From: Anolis sagrei | Lineage: Eukaryota; Chordata; Lepidosauria; Squamata; Anolidae | Assembly (NCBI RefSeq): GCF_037176765.1 | Contig: NC_090024.1 | Span: forward strand, 154,379,278 to 154,443,277 | DNA: 64,000 bases | Direction of reading: 5' to 3' | Part shown: positions 1 through 12,562 of the stretch, in pieces | Layout: each line of letters starts with the position of its first letter | How positions within the stretch are numbered: position 1 is the first letter of the stretch | Position numbers and translations under genes: made by a program | The notes under the pieces: generated by a model | Told to the model about the DNA's origin: nothing | The model's database searches: none | Seen by the model: only the letters and a program-made list of their open reading frames with translations

Positions 1-1080
1 TGAACACACCAGTGTTGACAGCTGGGGTGCCTTCCTATGTTTTTAGCAATACCTGGCCATTAGATAGTGTCAGGGAAAGAACTTTGATACATTGAGTTGG
101 AGCCTTTTGGTGGATCTAGAGGTACAGAAGATGCATTGAACTAATATCATGCCCTAGAATCAGAGCATATAGTGAATTGTGGCAGGCAGTAGACAGGAAT
201 TACTCAAAACGCTGATTTAAAACCAAAGCTAACACACCAAATCAAATGAAAAATATATTATGGTCTGATGGATCATGGCATTATACATTTCATAGTAAAA
301 TGGCTTATTTCAGGGAAAACAATCAATGAGGTTAGTTTCCGCTAAATAAATTTTCCCAGAGGTATGTAGACATCTGTGTTGCCCTATTGAGGGTGTTTTC
401 TGAGCACCACTATAAGCTTCTGCCATACCAGGATGCGAGCCAGGAGCTTCCTGATTCTCCAGAAATGCTGGGAGGAACAAAGTCTTGGCTCATGGATTTC
501 TGCTAGCATTGGCAAGCCTCCAAATTCCCATCCACCCCGCTGTGCAAATTCCAGAGAACAATGCTGAATGGCATGTAGGCATGTGGAGTTCCCCTGGCCC
601 AGCCACCTCTAACCTTGGATGCCCTGTGCTTAGGAAATGGATGCTGCACTGTGACTCAGGGGGAGTGTAATTGGAGACGTATATTTTTGAAAGAAGCCAA
701 GATTCTTAATGTGTTACTGTTGCTTAAATGAAATGGGTAGAACGCAGGGGAAGACCATATTTCTTTCATCTAATGAAGTTATGTTCTGCTGTGATTGAAT
801 TTGTATTGCCACCCTCATAAAAAGGGGAAAATCAATACAACAGCAGTTGCAATTCTAATTTCAAATATTTGAAAATTGGTCATAAACTTTCAGGTAGGGA
901 AAACTGCTATGCCACACTCAAGCCTTATCCACATGCAAGCTTCTCTAGCTCTGTTTGGAGAGCCTTGAGGCCAGTAAAAATAAAAGATAAGTCAGGTGCT
1001 GAGAAAATCATGCACTTGAGCTATCCCAGTGAGTTTTAGCTAACTGGAAATCTGAACAATTATGACAAGATACAGACAGG
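1..1080. other. Unassigned intergenic sequence
   Basis: AT-rich sequence with no recognisable gene or repeat. The 61-codon reading frame at 485-670 has no family features and is probably chance. Confidence 0.5.
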
Positions 1081-1299
1081 AGAGAGCCAGTATGGTGTAG
1101 TGATTTGAGCATTGAACTACAACTCTGGAGATCAGGCTTTGAATCCCACTCAGTCATGGAAACCTACTGGGAGACCTTGCACAATTCACACTGAGCGATA
1201 GAAGAAGTGAAAGGCAAAGGGGAACTCTTATGCCAAGAAAATCCTGCAGCAGGGTCACCATAAGTTAGAAACAACGTGATGGCACACAGTAACAACTGA
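1081..1299 (+). mobile_element. tRNA-derived SINE (family B, GGTGTAGTG head)
   Basis: AGAGCCAGTATGGTGTAGTG is a tRNA-like A-box region, followed by TTTGAATCCCACTC as B box, a CCTTGCACAATTCACAC body, and a tail ending GTTAGAAACAACGTGATGGC plus an ACA-rich end. Other copies of this family are at 30893, 38955 and 40738. Confidence 0.8.
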
Positions 1300-1304
1300 T
1301 TGGT

Positions 1305-2260
1305 TAGTTGTTGTTTATTTGTTCAGTCACTTCCGACTCTGCGTGACCTCATGGACCAGACCATGCCAGAGTTCCCTGTCTGTTGTTGCCATCCCCAGCT
1401 CTTTCAAGGTCAAGCCAGTCACTTCAAGGATGCCCTCAATCCACCTTGCCCTTAGTTGGCCCCTCATCCTTCTTCCTTCCATTTTCCCCAGAATAACTGT
1501 CTTCTCTAAGCTTTCCTGTCTTCTCATGATGTGGCCAGAGTACTTCATCTTTGCCTCTAATTTCCTTCCCTCCAGTGAGCAGTTAGGCATTATTTCCTGG
1601 AGTATGGACTGGTTGGATCTTCTTGCGGTCCAAGGCACTCTCAGAATTTTTTTCCAACACCACAATTCAAAAGCGTCTATCTTCCTTCGCTCAGCCTTCC
1701 TTATGGTCCAGCTCTTGCATCCATAGATTACTATGGGAAATAGTAAAGGTAAAGGTTTTCCCCTGACATTAAGTCCAGTCGTGTCCAACTCTGGGAGATA
1801 GTGCTCATCTCCATTTCTAATCTGAAGAGGCGCTGTTGTCCGTGGACACCTCCAAGGTCATGTGGCCAGCATGATTGCATGGAGCGCTGTTACCTTCCCA
1901 CCAGAGCGGTGCCTATTGATCTACTCACATTTGCATGTTTTCAAACTGCTAGGTTGGCAGAAGCTGGGGCTGACAGCGGAAGCTCACGCCGCTCCCCGAA
2001 TTTGAACCTGTGACCTTTCGGTCAACAAGTTTAGCAGCTCAGCGGTTTAACCCACCACGCCTACTCTGGGGAAAAACATTGTTTTAACTATGCGGATCTT
2101 CATTGCCAGTGTGATGCCTCTACTCTTCACTATTTTATCGAGATTGGTCATTGCTCTCCTCTCAAGAAGTAAACATCTTCTGATTTCCTGTCTTCAGTCT
2201 GCATCTGCAGTAATTTTCACACCTAGAAATACAAAGTCTGTCACTGCCTCCACAATAGAA
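1305..2260 (-). mobile_element. BovB (RTE) LINE 3' portion, split by a SINE
   Basis: Reverse reading of 1743-1305 encodes the C-terminal part of the BovB polyprotein (YGCKSWTIRKAERRKIDAFE, then HGLVHEVTQSRK). The upstream part continues at 2068-2260 and lines up with the BovB at 50640-50830. A SINE at 1747-2063 divides it. The copy is 5' truncated and no longer intact. Confidence 0.88.
1747..2063 (-). mobile_element. tRNA-derived SINE (family A) inside BovB
   Basis: Minus-strand copy with TAAAGGTAAAGGTTTTCCCC tail at its left and the tRNA-like head at its right. A short duplication (GGGAAATA / GGGAAAAA) flanks it, marking insertion after the BovB. Confidence 0.88.
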
Positions 2261-4409
2261 GTTAATAACCTACACTAACAGTACAATTTCAAATTTTTCC
2301 CTGAAGGTCTTTCATATGATATTTGTGGGGTGTTTTTCCTTTCTTTTCCCATTGGAACAACTCTGGCATACTTCCACCAATGATTCCCATCCTATGATGT
2401 GTCAGGACCACCAGAGACCTGAAAAAGTTTCATGTGCAGTCTGTTTGTCTGTAACAGTTACCTGAGAATTACCAAGATGAAGTTTTTCAAAGGCAAAGTA
2501 CTGTGAATGTACTCCCTTTTATAAAAACCTGGTATTCTCAACACATGGGCAAAATCACCATGCAACTTCTTTTGTATATACCGGAAATCCTCAGTGTGCT
2601 TACGGGTTAAACCGTACTTAACAAGACGGACTGCCAGGTTCTGACATTACAATGAACAAGCAATAGGGTTATTTGGCTTTTTCTATTTCCAACAGGAGCA
2701 ATATTGAGAAGGGTGCACTTGTGTACAGTAATTCGGAGCTCTAAATTAAGGAATTCTGTCTTCCTAACCAGGTAGATGATCCATACTGAACACAGTTTGG
2801 ATTTGCAGTTTTTGATTTTTATGCCCTTAGATTCCAACAATGATGACAACATATTTTTGGAATATGAATGACTTTTCAAAAGCAACTGTATCTCCTGTAT
2901 GTAGTATGTAGTATTGAGATGAGAACCATGTAAGTGTCACACAACTGACTGCAGGATGTGTGTCAATAGCTGTTCAGGTGATGCTAATCTTCCACATTGG
3001 CGTTTTGCTACATCTGTACTGCAGATGAAATCAAACTTTGTTTTTCCCAGCAATCGTCTGACTGTGTGTGTGGAATGCCTCCAGTTTTAATTCCATTTCC
3101 TAGACATTTCCAGTAAATACAATGAAAGTATATCTGTTTTTCATTCAATCGTGACACTTCTTCACTATATGCAATGTGGGCCATAATCTGGTGAGAGTTT
3201 GGTGACCCACATAAGTTTTCTCCCATTATGTATATTAATCTCAGTGTTGTGTGCCTGCCAGTGTCATATGCATTTGAGTATTTTCTGGGAAAACAATCCT
3301 CATAGTACGCAAGAAGCTAAGTAAGACGTCACAGTAGTTCCTAAAATGTCTTTAGCAAAGCTGTTAGTGGGTCCATATTCTTATTTTGGCCACATTTTAC
3401 ACAAAATCTGCATTTAGAAGTACAGTATATCAGCTACAGATGATTCTTCCACCAAAAAACCATCAATTCTGGACATCATGCATTCACCACTTTATTGGAT
3501 CCAGAGACAAATAGAAACAAACTGGCTTTGGTAGGAGGAAACATCCTAAAATGAGCCTTTGCGTCTTTGACTTATCACCAAATTTCTTTAACGGTTTCGA
3601 TAATTCAATACAGTAGCCATAGCTCTGAGAGTGATATTTTGATTCCAATGGTTTATTATTAGGCTAGATCCCAACCTAATACTGTGTTCCTCCTTATCTG
3701 TTGTGTTTTGGTAGTCAACTCAGGCCCATCCGACCACCAGTTCTTATTTAAGCATTGAGTATTTTTTATATAATTGGAAGTTCAAAGTCAACAACCTGAT
3801 ACTGACTTGCTATGATTCAGGACTTTAGCAGCATGGGTGGGTGGGATTTCATTGAGAGGCTGTAATAGACTCCCAGACCTTCTTAAGTCACCTAATCCTA
3901 CTTTAACTTTTTGAAGTAATAGATTAACCAGAGCAGGGTTCTTAAACAATGGATCCCTATGTGGTAGGAGATGGACTAGATGCCTCATCTGATCCCTTTG
4001 AACTCTGCATCATCATCTTCTCATCCTTGCTTTGGCAGTCCTTTCTGGTCTAGATCCACCACCCCTAGTAGGCTCCCATAGGTTGGGTGGTGCTGAATGG
4101 CCATTCCCCTTTGATGTCATTGGATCCCTGGTGAATGCACTGGCAAGGAGAGCTCCATTCACTGATTAGGTTGGGGACCAAAGCAGTGAAACATCACTTG
4201 TAAATCCTGACAGAGAGTGCCTGATTCTATTCCAGGGATGGAGGGATGGGGAAGCACTTCCTTGCAGACATCTGTAGGCCAGATGAGACGGACTGTGTCT
4301 TCTGGCCAGCCCTCTGCCATTTATTTGTGGGTAGGTGGAACTGAGGATGGCCTGTCATCTTTAGAGGGGAAAGACTGTTCAACATGTGCTAGGTCAGAGT
4401 TACAAATCA
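2261..4409. other. Unassigned intergenic sequence
   Basis: About 2.1 kb with no repeat family, gene or RNA that I recognise. Reading frames at 2607-2885 and 3788-3988 lack conserved features. Confidence 0.5.
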
Positions 4410-4411
4410 TA

Positions 4412-5409
4412 TGAAGGGCGTTCATTAAAGATTTCCCCTGACCCACTTGTATTTATCACAGAATGCTGAAACTGCACATGTATAATGATATAAGTCTCTA
4501 TAGGTTACATGCCAATTTACAACTGAGAACTCTCTTGGTTTTACAGGTGCTGAAGTGGTGCAAGGTTTGATAATGACCCAGTGGAATACAGAGCAGTCAT
4601 CAAGTTCCTTTACTTGAAAGGCCGCACACCAAAGGAGACATTCTATGAGGTGAATGAGGTTTGTGGTAATGCTCCCCCATCATATGATGTAGTCAAGAAC
4701 TGGCATCATCAATTCAAATGTAGTTGGACTTCGGTGCAAAGAACTCCAATTCCAGGGTGACTCCACTCTGCTATTGTTGAACACACCATCCAACAAGTGC
4801 AGGTCACCATTTTGGAAAATCGTCAAGTAACCATTCAACTCCAAAGAAGGCACATGCCCAACTCACAGCAGCAAGGCCATGCTCACAGTATTTTGGGACC
4901 AGCACGGAGTAGTATTGATGGATTTCCTAGCAAAGGGTACCATGATCCCTGGGGCATACTATGTTTCACAGTTGCAGAAATTGCGGGAGGCCATCAAAAC
5001 CAAAAGACGTGGCATGCTCACCAAAGGTTGACCTTCTGCAAGAGAGTGCACCAGTTCACAACTCATATGTTTCCCAAATGGAAGCATGGTCCTGTGGCTT
5101 TGAAATTCTACCGCATCCCTTTTATTCTCCTGACCTTGCACCATCAGACTTCCACCTCTTTCCAACAATTATTTTTGAAAAGCAAGCATTTTTCAGATGA
5201 TGAGGCTCTGATTTCCGAAGTCACGACGTGGCTTTTGGAGCAACCTATTGACTTCTACAACAGAGGTGTTTACAGTTGCTTAAAAAGATGGAAGAAGTCT
5301 GTGTCCCTAAGTGGCACTTATGTAGAGAAGGACTCATAACTGGACCAAGTTTCATTTCTCTCAGTCCACGGGAGGTGGGTCAGGGGAAATCTTTAATAAA
5401 CGTCCCTCG
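4412..5409 (+). pseudogene. Decayed mariner transposon with transposase remnant
   Basis: The inverted ends share CGTT(C/T)ATTAAAGATTTCCCC-TGACCCAC (4419-4446 and the reverse of 5376-5403) and are flanked by TA at 4410-4411 and 5410-5411, as Tc1/mariner insertions require. The interior encodes transposase pieces: FLYLKGRTPKE-like (about 4605), YSPDLAPSDFHLFP (frame 4961-5200, third catalytic D of the mariner D,D34D set) and EQPIDFYNRGVYSCLKRWKK (frame 4797-5339). The pieces lie in different frames. In LLQESAPVHNS the second catalytic D of the usual LxxDNA motif is E. At 998 bp it is shorter than the usual 1.3 kb, so it is internally deleted as well as frameshifted. Confidence 0.88.
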
Positions 5410-5411
5410 TA

Positions 5412-6325
5412 AAAGCATAGAGCATGTTCTTCCCAACAAATGTGCCTCTAGCCTAGTGGAGTTGAGTGGGGTTGGTAGGAATGTGGTGGTGGGCACAGGG
5501 CTAACAGGGGCACAGTGCCAGGGATTATAATTTGTGTGACTGATTGGCTAAATAAGCAAATGCTCTAATGAGACATTTGGAAACAGAAAGTGTTTGTAAA
5601 TAAAAGGGCACAGGAAACAAGGAACTGGCTTGTTCAAGGCCCCAATATGCCAAAGTAGGATAAAAGTTGGGGGGAATTAAGGCCTTTCACTTCTGTTCTA
5701 TTGCTTCATATATAGTGACATAATCCTAAAATTAAGGGCTGGTGGACTTCTATCATTACATTCCATGACAACATATACCTTTCCCACTCTAGAAATTATC
5801 TTTCTTCTCCCTGAGAGCCCAGAAGAGATCTGCAAGAGTGAAGCGATGAAGAGGAACATTCCAGGATGCAACACTCCTGATTTTTCTGCCCTTTTGATCA
5901 GCCAAGAGTAAATTTGCTCCTGTTGTTCAGTGTTCTGGCCAGTAACGCAACACTTGGACAGCTGAGAAACATTAGATCTTTACTTTAAGTGTTACATAAT
6001 TAAATAATTTTGTTTTAAGTGCAGTGTGATTAAACAATGTTGACATGTTTGTCCACCTGTTTTGTGTTCTGGCTGTTTTTCACCGATCCCTTGTCCCTTT
6101 AGTTTCAGTTGTGGTTGTGGGCTTGGCTTTCATCCAGACCTGGGTTAATCATATTGAAAATCCCACCTTCTTAGCTCCACCACTCAAATATATCATTGTG
6201 TAAGTTACCAGGGATTTTGGATGTCTTGTTGTGAATAGGCTGGATTTTGGATGCTTGTTGTGAATAGGCTGGCTGGAGAGTTGTAATCCAAAAAAGTAGA
6301 TCAGTCAGTCCACATGCTATAATAA
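5412..6325. other. Unassigned sequence with a short tandem duplication
   Basis: Nothing recognisable except an imperfect 29-30 bp duplication (GGATTTTGGATG...AATAGGCT) at 6212-6241 and 6242-6270. Confidence 0.5.
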
Positions 6326-6650
6326 AAGGTAAAGGTTTTCCCTTGACATTAAGTCTAGTCGTGCCTGACTCTGGGGGGAGGCGTTCAACTCCATTTCTAA
6401 GCTGAAGAGCTGGTTTTGTCCGTAGACAACTCCAAGGTCATGTGGCCAGCATGACCATGAAGCACCGTTACCTTCCCGCCAAAGCAGTACCTATTGATCT
6501 ACTCACATTTTCATTTTTTAACTGCTAGGTTGGCAAAAGCTGGGGCTAACAGCGGGAGCTCACCCTGCTTCCTGGATTCAAACCACTGACCTTTCAGTCA
6601 GCAAGTTCAGCAGCTCAGCACTTTAACCCCATGCGCCACTGGGGGCTCCT
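6326..6650 (-). mobile_element. tRNA-derived SINE (family A)
   Basis: Minus-strand full-length copy: AAAGGTAAAGGTTTTCCC tail at the left, head GGAGCCCCCAGTGGCGCATG at the right end. Confidence 0.9.
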
Positions 6651-6688
6651 ACATGCTAAAATACTATTTTACAAAAGATACATAAGAA

Positions 6689-8212
6689 TTGTCGAAGGCT
6701 TTCATGGCCGGAATCACTCAGTTCTTGTGGGTTTTTTCGGGCTATATGGCCATGTTCTAGAGGCATTTCTCCTGACGTTTCGCCTGCATCTATGGCAAGC
6801 ATCCTCAGAGGGTCTGTTGCAAATTAGTACAATGGGTTTATATATCTGTGGAATGGTTGGGGTGGGGCAAGGAGCTCTTCCCTGCTGCAGTTAGGTGTGA
6901 ATGTTAGCTAATCACCTTCATTAGCATTTGAAGGCCTGCCTGAGTCTGGGAAAATCTGTTGCTGGGAGTTGTTAATCTGTGCCTGGTTTCTTCCTCTCTG
7001 ATGTTTAGCTGTTAAAATTTTAGAGTTTTTTAAAACTGGTAGCCAGATTTTGTTCATTTTCATGGTCTCTTCCTTTCTGTTGAAATTGTCCACATGCTTG
7101 TGGATTTCAATGGCTTCTCTGTGTAGTCTGACATGGTGGTTGTTGGTATAGTCCAGCATTTCTGTGTTCTCAAATAATATGCTGTGTCCAGGCTGGTTCA
7201 TCAGGTGCTCTGCTATGGCTGACTTCTCTGGTTGAAGTAGTCTGCAGTGCCTTTCATGTTCCTTGATGCGTGTCTGGGCGCTGCGTTTGGTGGTCCCTAT
7301 GTAGACTTGTCCACAGCTGCATGGTATACGGTAGACTCCTGCAGAGGTGAGAGGATCCCTCTTGTCCTTTGCTGAACGTAGCATTTGTTGGATTTTGTTG
7401 GAACAAACCACGAGAGTAAAGATGAAGATCCACCCAGAGGAAAAGTGTTCCTGCCATACATCAAGGGAACCACTGACCGCATAGGGAAGCTGATGAGGAA
7501 ACACAACATACAAACAATCTACAAACCCACCAAGAAAATCCAACAAATGCTACGTTCAGCAAAGGACAAGAGGGATCCTCTCACCTCTGCAGGAGTCTAC
7601 CGTATACCATGCAGCTGTGGACAAGTCTACATAGGGACCACCAAACGCAGCGCCCAGACACGCATCAAGGAACATGAAAGGCACTGCAGACTACTTCAAC
7701 CAGAGAAGTCAGCCATAGCAGAGCACCTGATGAACCAGCCTGGACACAGCATATTATTTGAGAACACAGAAATGCTGGACTATACCAACAACCACCATGT
7801 CAGACTACACAGAGAAGCCATTGAAATCCACAAGCATGTGGACAATTTCAACAGAAAGGAAGAGACCATGAAAATGAACAAAATCTGGCTACCAGTTTTA
7901 AAAAACTCTAAAATTTTAACAGCTAAACATCAGAGAGGAAGAAACCAGGCACAGATTAACAACTCCCAGCAACAGATTTTCCCAGACTCAGGCAGGCCTT
8001 CAAATGCTAATGAAGGTGATTAGCTAACATTCACACCTAACTGCAGCAGGGAAGAGCTCCTTGCCCCACCCCAACCATTCCACAGATATATAAACCCATT
8101 GTACTAATTTGCAACAGACCCTCTGAGGATGCTTGCCATAGATGCAGGCGAAACGTCAGGAGAAATGCCTCTAGAACATGGCCATATAGCCCGAAAAAAC
8201 CCACAAGAACTG
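6689..8212. mobile_element. Palindromic Penelope-like element with GIY-YIG endonuclease frames
   Basis: Two 5'-truncated copies lie head to head. The left arm (6720-7396) and right arm (7535-8212) are nearly identical inverted repeats; 138 bp between them (7397-7534) belong only to the longer right copy. Each arm encodes the Penelope C-terminal endonuclease: the linker FLPYIKGTTDRIGKLMRK (right copy only), then GVYRIPCSCGQVYIGTTKR, the GIY-YIG core. Frames are 7546-6908 (minus) and 7385-8023 (plus). The left end has a 31-bp extension (TTGTCGAAGGCTTTCATGG) lacking at the right. The whole structure is flanked by a perfect 13-bp duplication AGATACATAAGAA at 6676-6688 and 8213-8225. No reverse transcriptase core is present. 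Confidence 0.92.
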
Positions 8213-8225
8213 AGATACATAAGAA

Positions 8226-9187
8226 CATGAAACTGCATTCTAAAGTGTATGATGGTTAATTTGTGTTTAAGTGTACAAACTTGTAATGTTGTGATTAAAA
8301 TGTTGGCGAGAGTGGAAGAAGGGTGGATAAATGTCATTCTTGCATTGAATTGTTGAAACTGTGGGTGAAAGCTTGGGTGTTCTGGCTCATTTTTTTCTCA
8401 CTGTTTAGCCTCTCAACATGACAACATGAAATTCTTCCAGCAATTTGTAATCTAAGGACAGAAAGGAAGGGGAGGATGCTGTTAATTTGCTGATACCTCA
8501 GTAACACCCAGCAATAAATCACTTGTGCTTCTCAAACTGACATAATCACACAAGATTGCTATCTTATGGGTTGTCTCTATATTCATCCACCCTGCTGAAG
8601 CACAAGGGTGGCCCCTTGTGGCTTTGGGCCAATTCAGGAAAGTAACTAGAAATTCACAAGGAAGTTTTCTATTGCTCCTCTGCAGTAAAGCAAAAGTACA
8701 GACCTGCATCTCCTTCCATTGGTTCTCCTCCAGCAGCCAAATAGAGATTGCTTTTAAAATAATGTGAAATTTAGAATAGTTATTAAACAGGCATGGTTCA
8801 TTCTCGAGAGTATGAACAGTAGTTTGGTGGAGGTAAGGGCAACTCATCACCGAACTAGAATTCCCAAGGTCTCCAGCGGAAAGGCAATGACTGTTTATGG
8901 TGTGTACACTTTGAGTCTCAAGGCTTTGAAGAAATGCGATCTATTTTTCCTTTTACGGTACCCCAAGGTCATTGGCTGGAGTGATGAGGATGCTGCAGTC
9001 ATGGTGGCCCCGGCCTGTGGAGAACATGTATATACAGGAATTGGGGAAGGAGGGGTGGGAAACAAGTGATGGGGCCGCATATTTTGCTGGAAAGTCCCTT
9101 AATTTTGGTTGGTTATTTTAAGCTCAGTGACAAACGGAGATGAAATGTTTGGCTGAGACTCTACAGTGTTTAGAGTGCGTTCTCTGT
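8226..9187. other. Unassigned intergenic sequence
   Basis: No recognisable gene or repeat. The frame at 8764-9069 (101 codons) shows no family signature. Confidence 0.5.
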
Positions 9188-9440
9188 ACAGGCAGTCCCC
9201 AAGATATAAACAATACATGTTCTGTAGGTTTGTTCTTATGTTGAATTTGTATGTAAGTTGGAACAAGTACATTTTAAAGTGTAACTCCAGCCAAATATAT
9301 ATATATGGAGGAGGGTGAATCCAAGAGGACCCCCAAGCTGCAGACCTTAGTCCTCAGGGGGAGTGTAACCCCATTGAGCACAGGTTGTCACCCTATACCC
9401 CGATCAACCTCTCGACTGACCAGGAGGACCTGCTACTCTT
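9188..9440 (+). mobile_element. Mariner/Tigger-type DNA transposon fragment
   Basis: ACAGGCAGTCCCCAAGATAT followed by GGTTTGTTCTTATGTTGAA and GTATGTAAGTTGGAACAAG is a terminal sequence known in vertebrate TcMar elements. The right boundary is uncertain and no second end is visible. Confidence 0.5.
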
Positions 9441-9629
9441 TCCTTCTGGATTTCTTCTAGAAATATGGTACAGTACATTTAGTATTATAAAGTCAGCGTT
9501 AATAACCCTGTGTTAAGACAGAACCTGGCAATAAATTGATCTGAAAGTTGGCAGTACAGAAGAGTTTGGTCCAAGGGAGATCTGTACTTAAGTAGGAAAT
9601 ATAATATCCTAATCATTTTGATCCCGATA

Positions 9630-9760
9630 CAGTGGGCCCTTGATATCCACTAGGATTTAGTTCCAAGACTTTTCATGTATAGCAAAATCTATGGATGCTC
9701 AAGTTCCATTATATGCAATGGCATAACAGCATTGTATTCCTTGTGCTAAATTAATTTTTG
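9630..9760 (+). mobile_element. Tigger-like DNA transposon fragment
   Basis: ACAGTGGGCCCTTGATATCC, then AAATCTATGGATGCTCAAG, matches the ends of MER2/Tigger-type elements. It is followed by TG-rich low-complexity sequence at 9775-9870. Confidence 0.5.
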
Positions 9761-10444
9761 GAGATATATATTACACACACATACTGCCATCCCTGCCACA
9801 CATTGCTGTGGCCCAGTCTGTGTATGTGTTTTGTGTGTGTATATATGTATGTCTGTGTCTATATGTGGTTTTACACATGCGTTGTAATGTAATTTTTGTT
9901 TTTGGGCTTTTTAGCTCGATGTTGGGGTCATGAAAAATTGGACAACAGTAAAAGTTTCTGAATGCCACCCATCTTACACAACAATATACAGTGTTTACAG
10001 TGGACTCTGCAGAAAGTGTAACTGTACTTCATAAAAAGGAAAATCAGCCTGTTTAACAAGCCTTCCAAATTCTGATTTCTTATCAGTAAATGTTTGATTT
10101 TTATACTTTTTAATGCATCTATACACTTGGGGTCATGTAAAAAAAATCTCAGGCAGAAAGGAGCTGTGAGTGGGAAAAGTTTAAGAAGCCCTGGATTATA
10201 TGGCTTTCAGCATATAACCTATTCTTACTATTCTGTGTGGATGGTATTCCAAGTGATTTTTGCCCTTTGGGTATTGTAGCATGGAATAAAGCTGCAGTGG
10301 CCTTAAGAGTTTCACGTTGGATATCCTTCTTGGGTTTCCTTCAGTGGATAACTGGATCTGGGACTTACATCTCCCACTTTGCTGCTGAAAATTGTCCCGT
10401 TCCAAGGCAGTGGTGAAATGGGAACTAACCGCATCACAGGATAC

Positions 10445-10775
10445 CAATGCAGGATGAGTATCCCTTATCCAAAATGCTTGGGAGCAGAAGTGTTTTGGAT
10501 TTTGAAATACCTGTATTTGAATATATACACACGAAATGTGTATATACCTGTATTTGCATATATACACACGAAATGTGTATATATGCTGTGACACGAAATT
10601 AATTTGTATTTCTTATATACCTTATGCATGCCGCTTGAAGGTAATTTTATTCATTTTTTAATAATTCTGTGCACAAAATAGTTTGTGAAACAAAGGCATC
10701 ATTATCTCAGCCACCCATGTGGACAATTTGGAGGTTTGCAATATTTTTGGATTTTGGAATTCCTGGTAAGGGATG
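10445..10775 (+). mobile_element. Tigger-like element remnant with internal duplication
   Basis: It starts GGATGAGTATCCCTTATCC-AAAATGCTTGGG and ends near TTTTGGATTTTGGAATTCC, the paired ends of a TcMar-Tigger family. Inside is a near-exact tandem duplication of about 50 bp at 10510-10585 (TACACACGAAATGTGTATAT twice). Confidence 0.6.
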
Positions 10776-11174
10776 CACAAACTTCTTTCTGAATAATGCA
10801 GTCTCCTGGCAGTAGGGAGTTTGAATGAACATAAAAAGCCTTTAACATACTGAAAACAAAGAGATTTCTGTTAATTGTCTTCCTCAGTGTGATGTTTTGG
10901 CCTTGTAAGACCTCAAGACGTGAAAGACAACCTTCCCCAATGTCTCCCTGCCTGAGGATTAAGGTCAGTTGGAGGGGTCCTCCTCTGTATCTCTCCAATG
11001 TGGAAGTGAAATGTGGAAGTGCACTTTTCCTGGTGTATTGCCTGGTTGCGGAAAGCCTTCCCCTTAAAGCCCTGGTTCTTGCTGTCATGGGTTATATTCT
11101 GGTGCCAAACAAGACATGAATTTTTACTAAGTCCTCGGAGGCTTAACTGATATCACCCAAATCTGCACCTGTGT
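10776..11174. other. Unassigned intergenic sequence
   Basis: No recognisable feature. The overlapping frames at 10702-11088 and 10889-11119 look like chance. Confidence 0.4.
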
Positions 11175-11177
11175 GAA

Positions 11178-11512
11178 GCCCCTGGTGGTGCAGCGGGTTA
11201 AATCTCTGAGCTGCTGAACTTGCTGATTGAAAGGTTACAGGTTCAAATCCAGGGAACATCGGGAGCTCCCGCAGTTAGCCCCAGTTTCTGCCAACCTAGC
11301 AGTTTGAAAACATGCAAATGTGAATAGATCAATAGGTACCACTCCGGCAGGAAGGTAACGACGCTCCATGCAGTCATGCCAGCCACATGACCTTGGAGGT
11401 GTCTATGGACAATGCTGGCTCTTCAGCTTAGAAATAGAGATGAGCACTACTCCCCCAGAATCGGACATGACTAGACTTAATGTCAAGGGGAAACCTTGAC
11501 CTTTACCTTATA
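11178..11512 (+). mobile_element. tRNA-derived SINE (family A)
   Basis: Head CCCCTGGTGGTGCAGCGGG, B box GGTTCAAATCC, full body, tail GACTTAATGTCAAGGGG-AAACCTTGACCTTTACC. Confidence 0.9.
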
Positions 11513-12560
11513 TCTCAATCTTAATTCATTGCCTATGTAATAGAAATATTTTCCAGCTATTGTGGGAGTTAACAAAATAAATATTGTGAAGCACCATGCC
11601 CATTAAAGGTGTTGAATAAATTATCCGTTATAGGCAAGGTAGTTTTTCTCCTGTTTTAGTATGAAAACAATAGCCTTACAATGGCATTTTAAAATTTATT
11701 GAGTAGCAGATTAATAAATGTTTCTGTCTAGTTGCTCTCAGTTCTCATCCCATAAGGATTTCTGCTTAACAACCAGAATGGCCTTACTGGAGCAGATATT
11801 CTGGCAATTATTCCACAAAAAATATAACTTTTCTGAATTCTGGAGAGACACCAGCATGGTGTGGGAGGACCAGAAATTTCAAATATGGTGCTTGATGGAG
11901 ATGCTTGATATTTCCAGCCTACCTTGTTGTCTGGAAGCGGCACTGAAGTTATGAAGCTGCCGGGGCTTTGGCAGCATCTCAAAGGGCTTTAGGGATGAGG
12001 ATAGTAATTTTTCCGACAGAGTAGTTACAAAATGCCAGCGAAGTTGAGCAACCCAGTTCTTACAAACTGCATTTCTGCACTGAAGGTCTTAGGAGGATTA
12101 TCTGTAAACACGCTGCCCTTTCCACTGTAATGTTTTTGGAAAAATCTACCCCCCAAGGAAAGGCATTTGAGAAAAATAAATGGCTGGCATGTGCCACCCA
12201 CTTGGAATTTTTTTCAGGAGAGCAAGGCTGACCCAAGATGTTTTGCCACCTGGCACAAAGGACAGTATGGCACATTATCCTGCTGTTCCAGTGAAGGAAC
12301 CCTTCAGACATCTCTGGTTAGATTTCACTTCTGTAGTGGGAACAGAAGGGTATTCTTCCTTGCACAAGTGGACAACAGGTTAGTTTATAGAGCACAAAAC
12401 AGAAATATGTCATATAGTGAGGACAGTAGTGGTTATGATAAGAGGTTTGAAATAAGGGCTTTGGGAATGCCACTGTTGTCTCCTGTGTTGCCTCAGTTTG
12501 CCTAATGTTAGAGATGGACCTGCATGAGAAATCATTTCAGGAGGACAGAGACCAGCACAG
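11513..12560. other. Unassigned intergenic sequence
   Basis: About 1 kb without a recognisable repeat or gene; frames at 11718-11954 and 12167-12505 lack conserved features. Confidence 0.45.
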
Positions 12561-12562
12561 TA

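Noticed and set aside
4797-5339. A 180-codon frame that could pass as a host gene
   Set aside because: It lies between mariner inverted ends with TA flanks and encodes transposase residues, in pieces.
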